Origin: Pedobacter sp.
GTDB lineage: Bacteria; Bacteroidota; Bacteroidia; Sphingobacteriales; Sphingobacteriaceae
Assembly (NCBI GenBank): GCA_030149995.1
Contig: JASLGV010000146.1
Coordinates: forward strand, 1-8,281
Reading direction: 5' to 3'
Length of the DNA: 8,281 bases
In this document: positions 7,032 to 8,281 of the stretch, piece after piece
Numbering within the stretch: position 1 is the stretch's first letter
Layout of the letters: the number at the start of each line of letters is the position of its first letter
The notes under the pieces: generated by a model
Told to the model about the DNA's origin: nothing
Databases searched by the model: none
The model's input: only the letters and a program-made list of their open reading frames with translations
Position numbers and translations under genes: made by a program

Positions 7032-7367
7032 TCATTTGTAGTGATAAAGATTAACTATCCTACCGTCAGACTTTTGTATTTCAATATGAGGAACTCCTCC
7101 GTCCACACCTTCATCTATGCTACCTTCAACAACCCATACCGCTCCATCTTTTAGGGTAGCAATGAAAGGCTTCTTTTTAAGAACTTTCTCTCCATAAACA
7201 CGAACAAATAATATTTGTGCGATTTGCACAGCGGTTGTACTATCTGGCACATATCCTTGATTAATATCCCATTCCGCTTGAGTTACATTAGAATGGCATT
7301 TTACTAAGGCTGGGACTAACATTAATATAATCAACCACAATCTAATATTTCTATTTACTAAACTCAT
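7032..7367 (-). CDS. NTF2-fold immunity protein, YbbC/YhhH type, exported
   Basis: The 111-residue protein is the probable immunity partner of the Rhs tip just upstream. After a hydrophobic N-terminus (residues 8-22), the body shows the family pattern: QIAQILFVRVYGE (49-60), KVLKKKPFIATL (61-72), VWVVEGS (77-83) and a C-terminal PHIEIQKSDGRI. YbbC/YhhH-type immunity proteins are known partners of rhs genes. The N-terminus looks like a signal anchor or lipoprotein signal. Cys24 follows LVK, and Lys at -1 is not typical of a lipobox, so the processing is uncertain. I chose the ATG at 7365-7367, which has a purine-rich AAAAGGGAAAAA before it and lies 20 bases after the rhs stop. An ATG at 7404-7406 would add 13 polar residues ahead of the signal and overlap rhs. 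Confidence 0.8.
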   Translation of the reverse strand: MSLVNRNIRLWLIILMLVPALVKCHSNVTQAEWDINQGYVPDSTTAVQIAQILFVRVYGEKVLKKKPFIATLKDGAVWVVEGSIDEGVDGGVPHIEIQKSDGRIVNLYHYK

Positions 7368-7387
7368 TTTTTCCCTTTTATTTAATA

Positions 7388-8281
7388 TTATCGATATTGC
7401 ATCCAACCACTTACAACTGAATTTACAAACCCGTTAAAACCTGTCCGTAAATTATTAGCCGCATTTGGCCCTGCATTTTTTACCGCAGTAGCAGCTTGTC
7501 CAGCAGGTAACGATATGAAATCTCTAAATCTATTCGACATATTTCTAATAGGTTCATTTTTTGGTAGCGTCCTCGAGTCAATATTATTAACCCTTGTTGG
7601 AGAATTAACATCGCTTGGTATGTCTTTTGCAATCAAACTAATTTTGTTATTTGACGGATCATACATTTTTAAGGTTCCTTCAGGAGTTGCAACGAAATTA
7701 GGAACATCTCTTGATTTAGCATTAGTTTTATCAGCCGGTGAAAAATCATTATTTATATAACCTTTTTCTTCGGCACCATGCGTATGAGCTGTAGCTACAG
7801 TTTCATAAACTGGGCTACTAACGCTAACCCTCACACCATCATTACCACCAGTCGAAGGTTCCACATAGGAATAATACGTCTCACCTGCTTCAACTACTTT
7901 ATAAATAGATGTACCATATTCTTGTTTTTCTTTTATTGAGTTATCGTTGTATAGCTTAGCAAAATCCTTAGCTGCATCTTTAATGGTTTTAAATTTATCA
8001 CCTGGATCCATTGCCTCCATTCCATCGGGATCAATAAACCTTATCGGATTGTTATTACCATAGACGTAAGGAGAGAACCTCCTGCTCTTCTCCGACAATG
8101 GATCCACCACATTCCACCTGCCCACAACCGGGTCGTAGAGCCTTGCGCCGTAATCGTACTGTCCCAGTACATCCTGCAACTCCTTGCCATTGTAAAGATA
8201 GGCGTTGTTGTTTGAACTTACAACACCTGCCTGTTTTCTCAGTCCGAACGGGTAGTAATTGTCTTCCTGTAAACGCCTCAA
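7388..8281 (-). CDS. Rhs-family polymorphic toxin, C-terminal part with DUF4329/JAMM-like tip
   Basis: The gene continues past the right edge; 297 codons are visible, and the TTG at the edge is only an internal codon. Residues 1-87 are the Rhs-associated core. They contain [41 protein letters not shown] and [18 protein letters not shown], which ends the core where toxin tips are joined and where related Rhs proteins self-cleave. The tip (88-297) resembles DUF4329. It has EYGTSIY (Glu121), a strand-rich middle, AHTHG (His166, His168) and FSPAD (Ser181, Asp184), then [12 protein letters not shown]. The spacing Glu...HxH...SxxD resembles the JAMM/JAB metallopeptidase signature (Tox-JAB type), with a longer gap between HxH and SxxD. 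The last 75 residues are unassigned. Delivery would be by a secretion system that lies outside the window. The immunity gene follows after 20 bases. Confidence 0.88.
   Translation of the reverse strand: MRRLQEDNYYPFGLRKQAGVVSSNNNAYLYNGKELQDVLGQYDYGARLYDPVVGRWNVVDPLSEKSRRFSPYVYGNNNPIRFIDPDGMEAMDPGDKFKTIKDAAKDFAKLYNDNSIKEKQEYGTSIYKVVEAGETYYSYVEPSTGGNDGVRVSVSSPVYETVATAHTHGAEEKGYINNDFSPADKTNAKSRDVPNFVATPEGTLKMYDPSNNKISLIAKDIPSDVNSPTRVNNIDSRTLPKNEPIRNMSNRFRDFISLPAGQAATAVKNAGPNAANNLRTGFNGFVNSVVSGWMQYR
8020..8023 (-). other. Core/tip junction of the rhs gene
   Basis: The DPDG codons end at 8021. Upstream coding (core) is GC-rich: 35 of 60 bases in 8101-8160. The tip is AT-rich: 17 of 60 bases in 7621-7680. 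The change in composition next to DPDG is the mark of tips swapped by recombination below a conserved core. Confidence 0.7.

Noticed and set aside
7515..7760. Plus-strand open frame with hydrophobic stretches, across the Rhs tip
   Set aside because: It is a shadow of the AT-rich tip coding sequence. Complemented hydrophilic codons often look hydrophobic.

Overview
The window reads like chromosome from a Bacteroidota species, most likely of the Sphingobacteriaceae (Pedobacter-like). This is inferred from A-rich leaders without clear Shine-Dalgarno sites, a TAnnTTTG-type promoter box, a PafA-type alkaline phosphatase, an ExbB-ExbD-TonB set with a diverged third gene, and an Rhs protein of Bacteroidota style. 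No rRNA, tRNA or CRISPR array was seen.

Positions 1-4826 (plus strand) are ordinary chromosome. First comes the 3' end of an exbB-type proton channel gene, followed by exbD and a TonB-like gene. The three are joined by TAATG one-base overlaps and closed by a strong hairpin terminator. Next is folC (dihydrofolate/folylpolyglutamate synthase), with a promoter box almost touching its ATG, then a secreted PafA-family phosphatase that keeps every catalytic and metal residue. A 17-bp-stem terminator follows at 4903-4942.

Positions 5033-8281 (minus strand) are an accessory polymorphic-toxin locus. Read in its own direction it holds: (1) the 3' end of an rhs gene whose conserved core ends at a DPDG motif near 8021 and continues into a variable toxin tip of DUF4329 type with a JAMM-like metallopeptidase signature; (2) its probable immunity gene, an exported NTF2-fold protein of the YbbC/YhhH type; (3) the left end of an IS3-family element, with orfA cut off after about 60 codons; (4) a detached class-3 lipase toxin tip without its Rhs core; (5) four bases later, an ankyrin-repeat lipoprotein, the probable immunity protein for the lipase.

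This is the core-plus-displaced-tip arrangement known from rhs/CDI loci: the current toxin/immunity pair lies next to the core, and an older or incoming pair is parked downstream. A piece of insertion sequence marks the seam. Both immunity proteins carry export signals, which suggests that both toxins act in the cell envelope. The most interesting parts are the envelope-directed JAMM-like tip and the lipase/ankyrin cassette reached through a truncated transposase reading frame.
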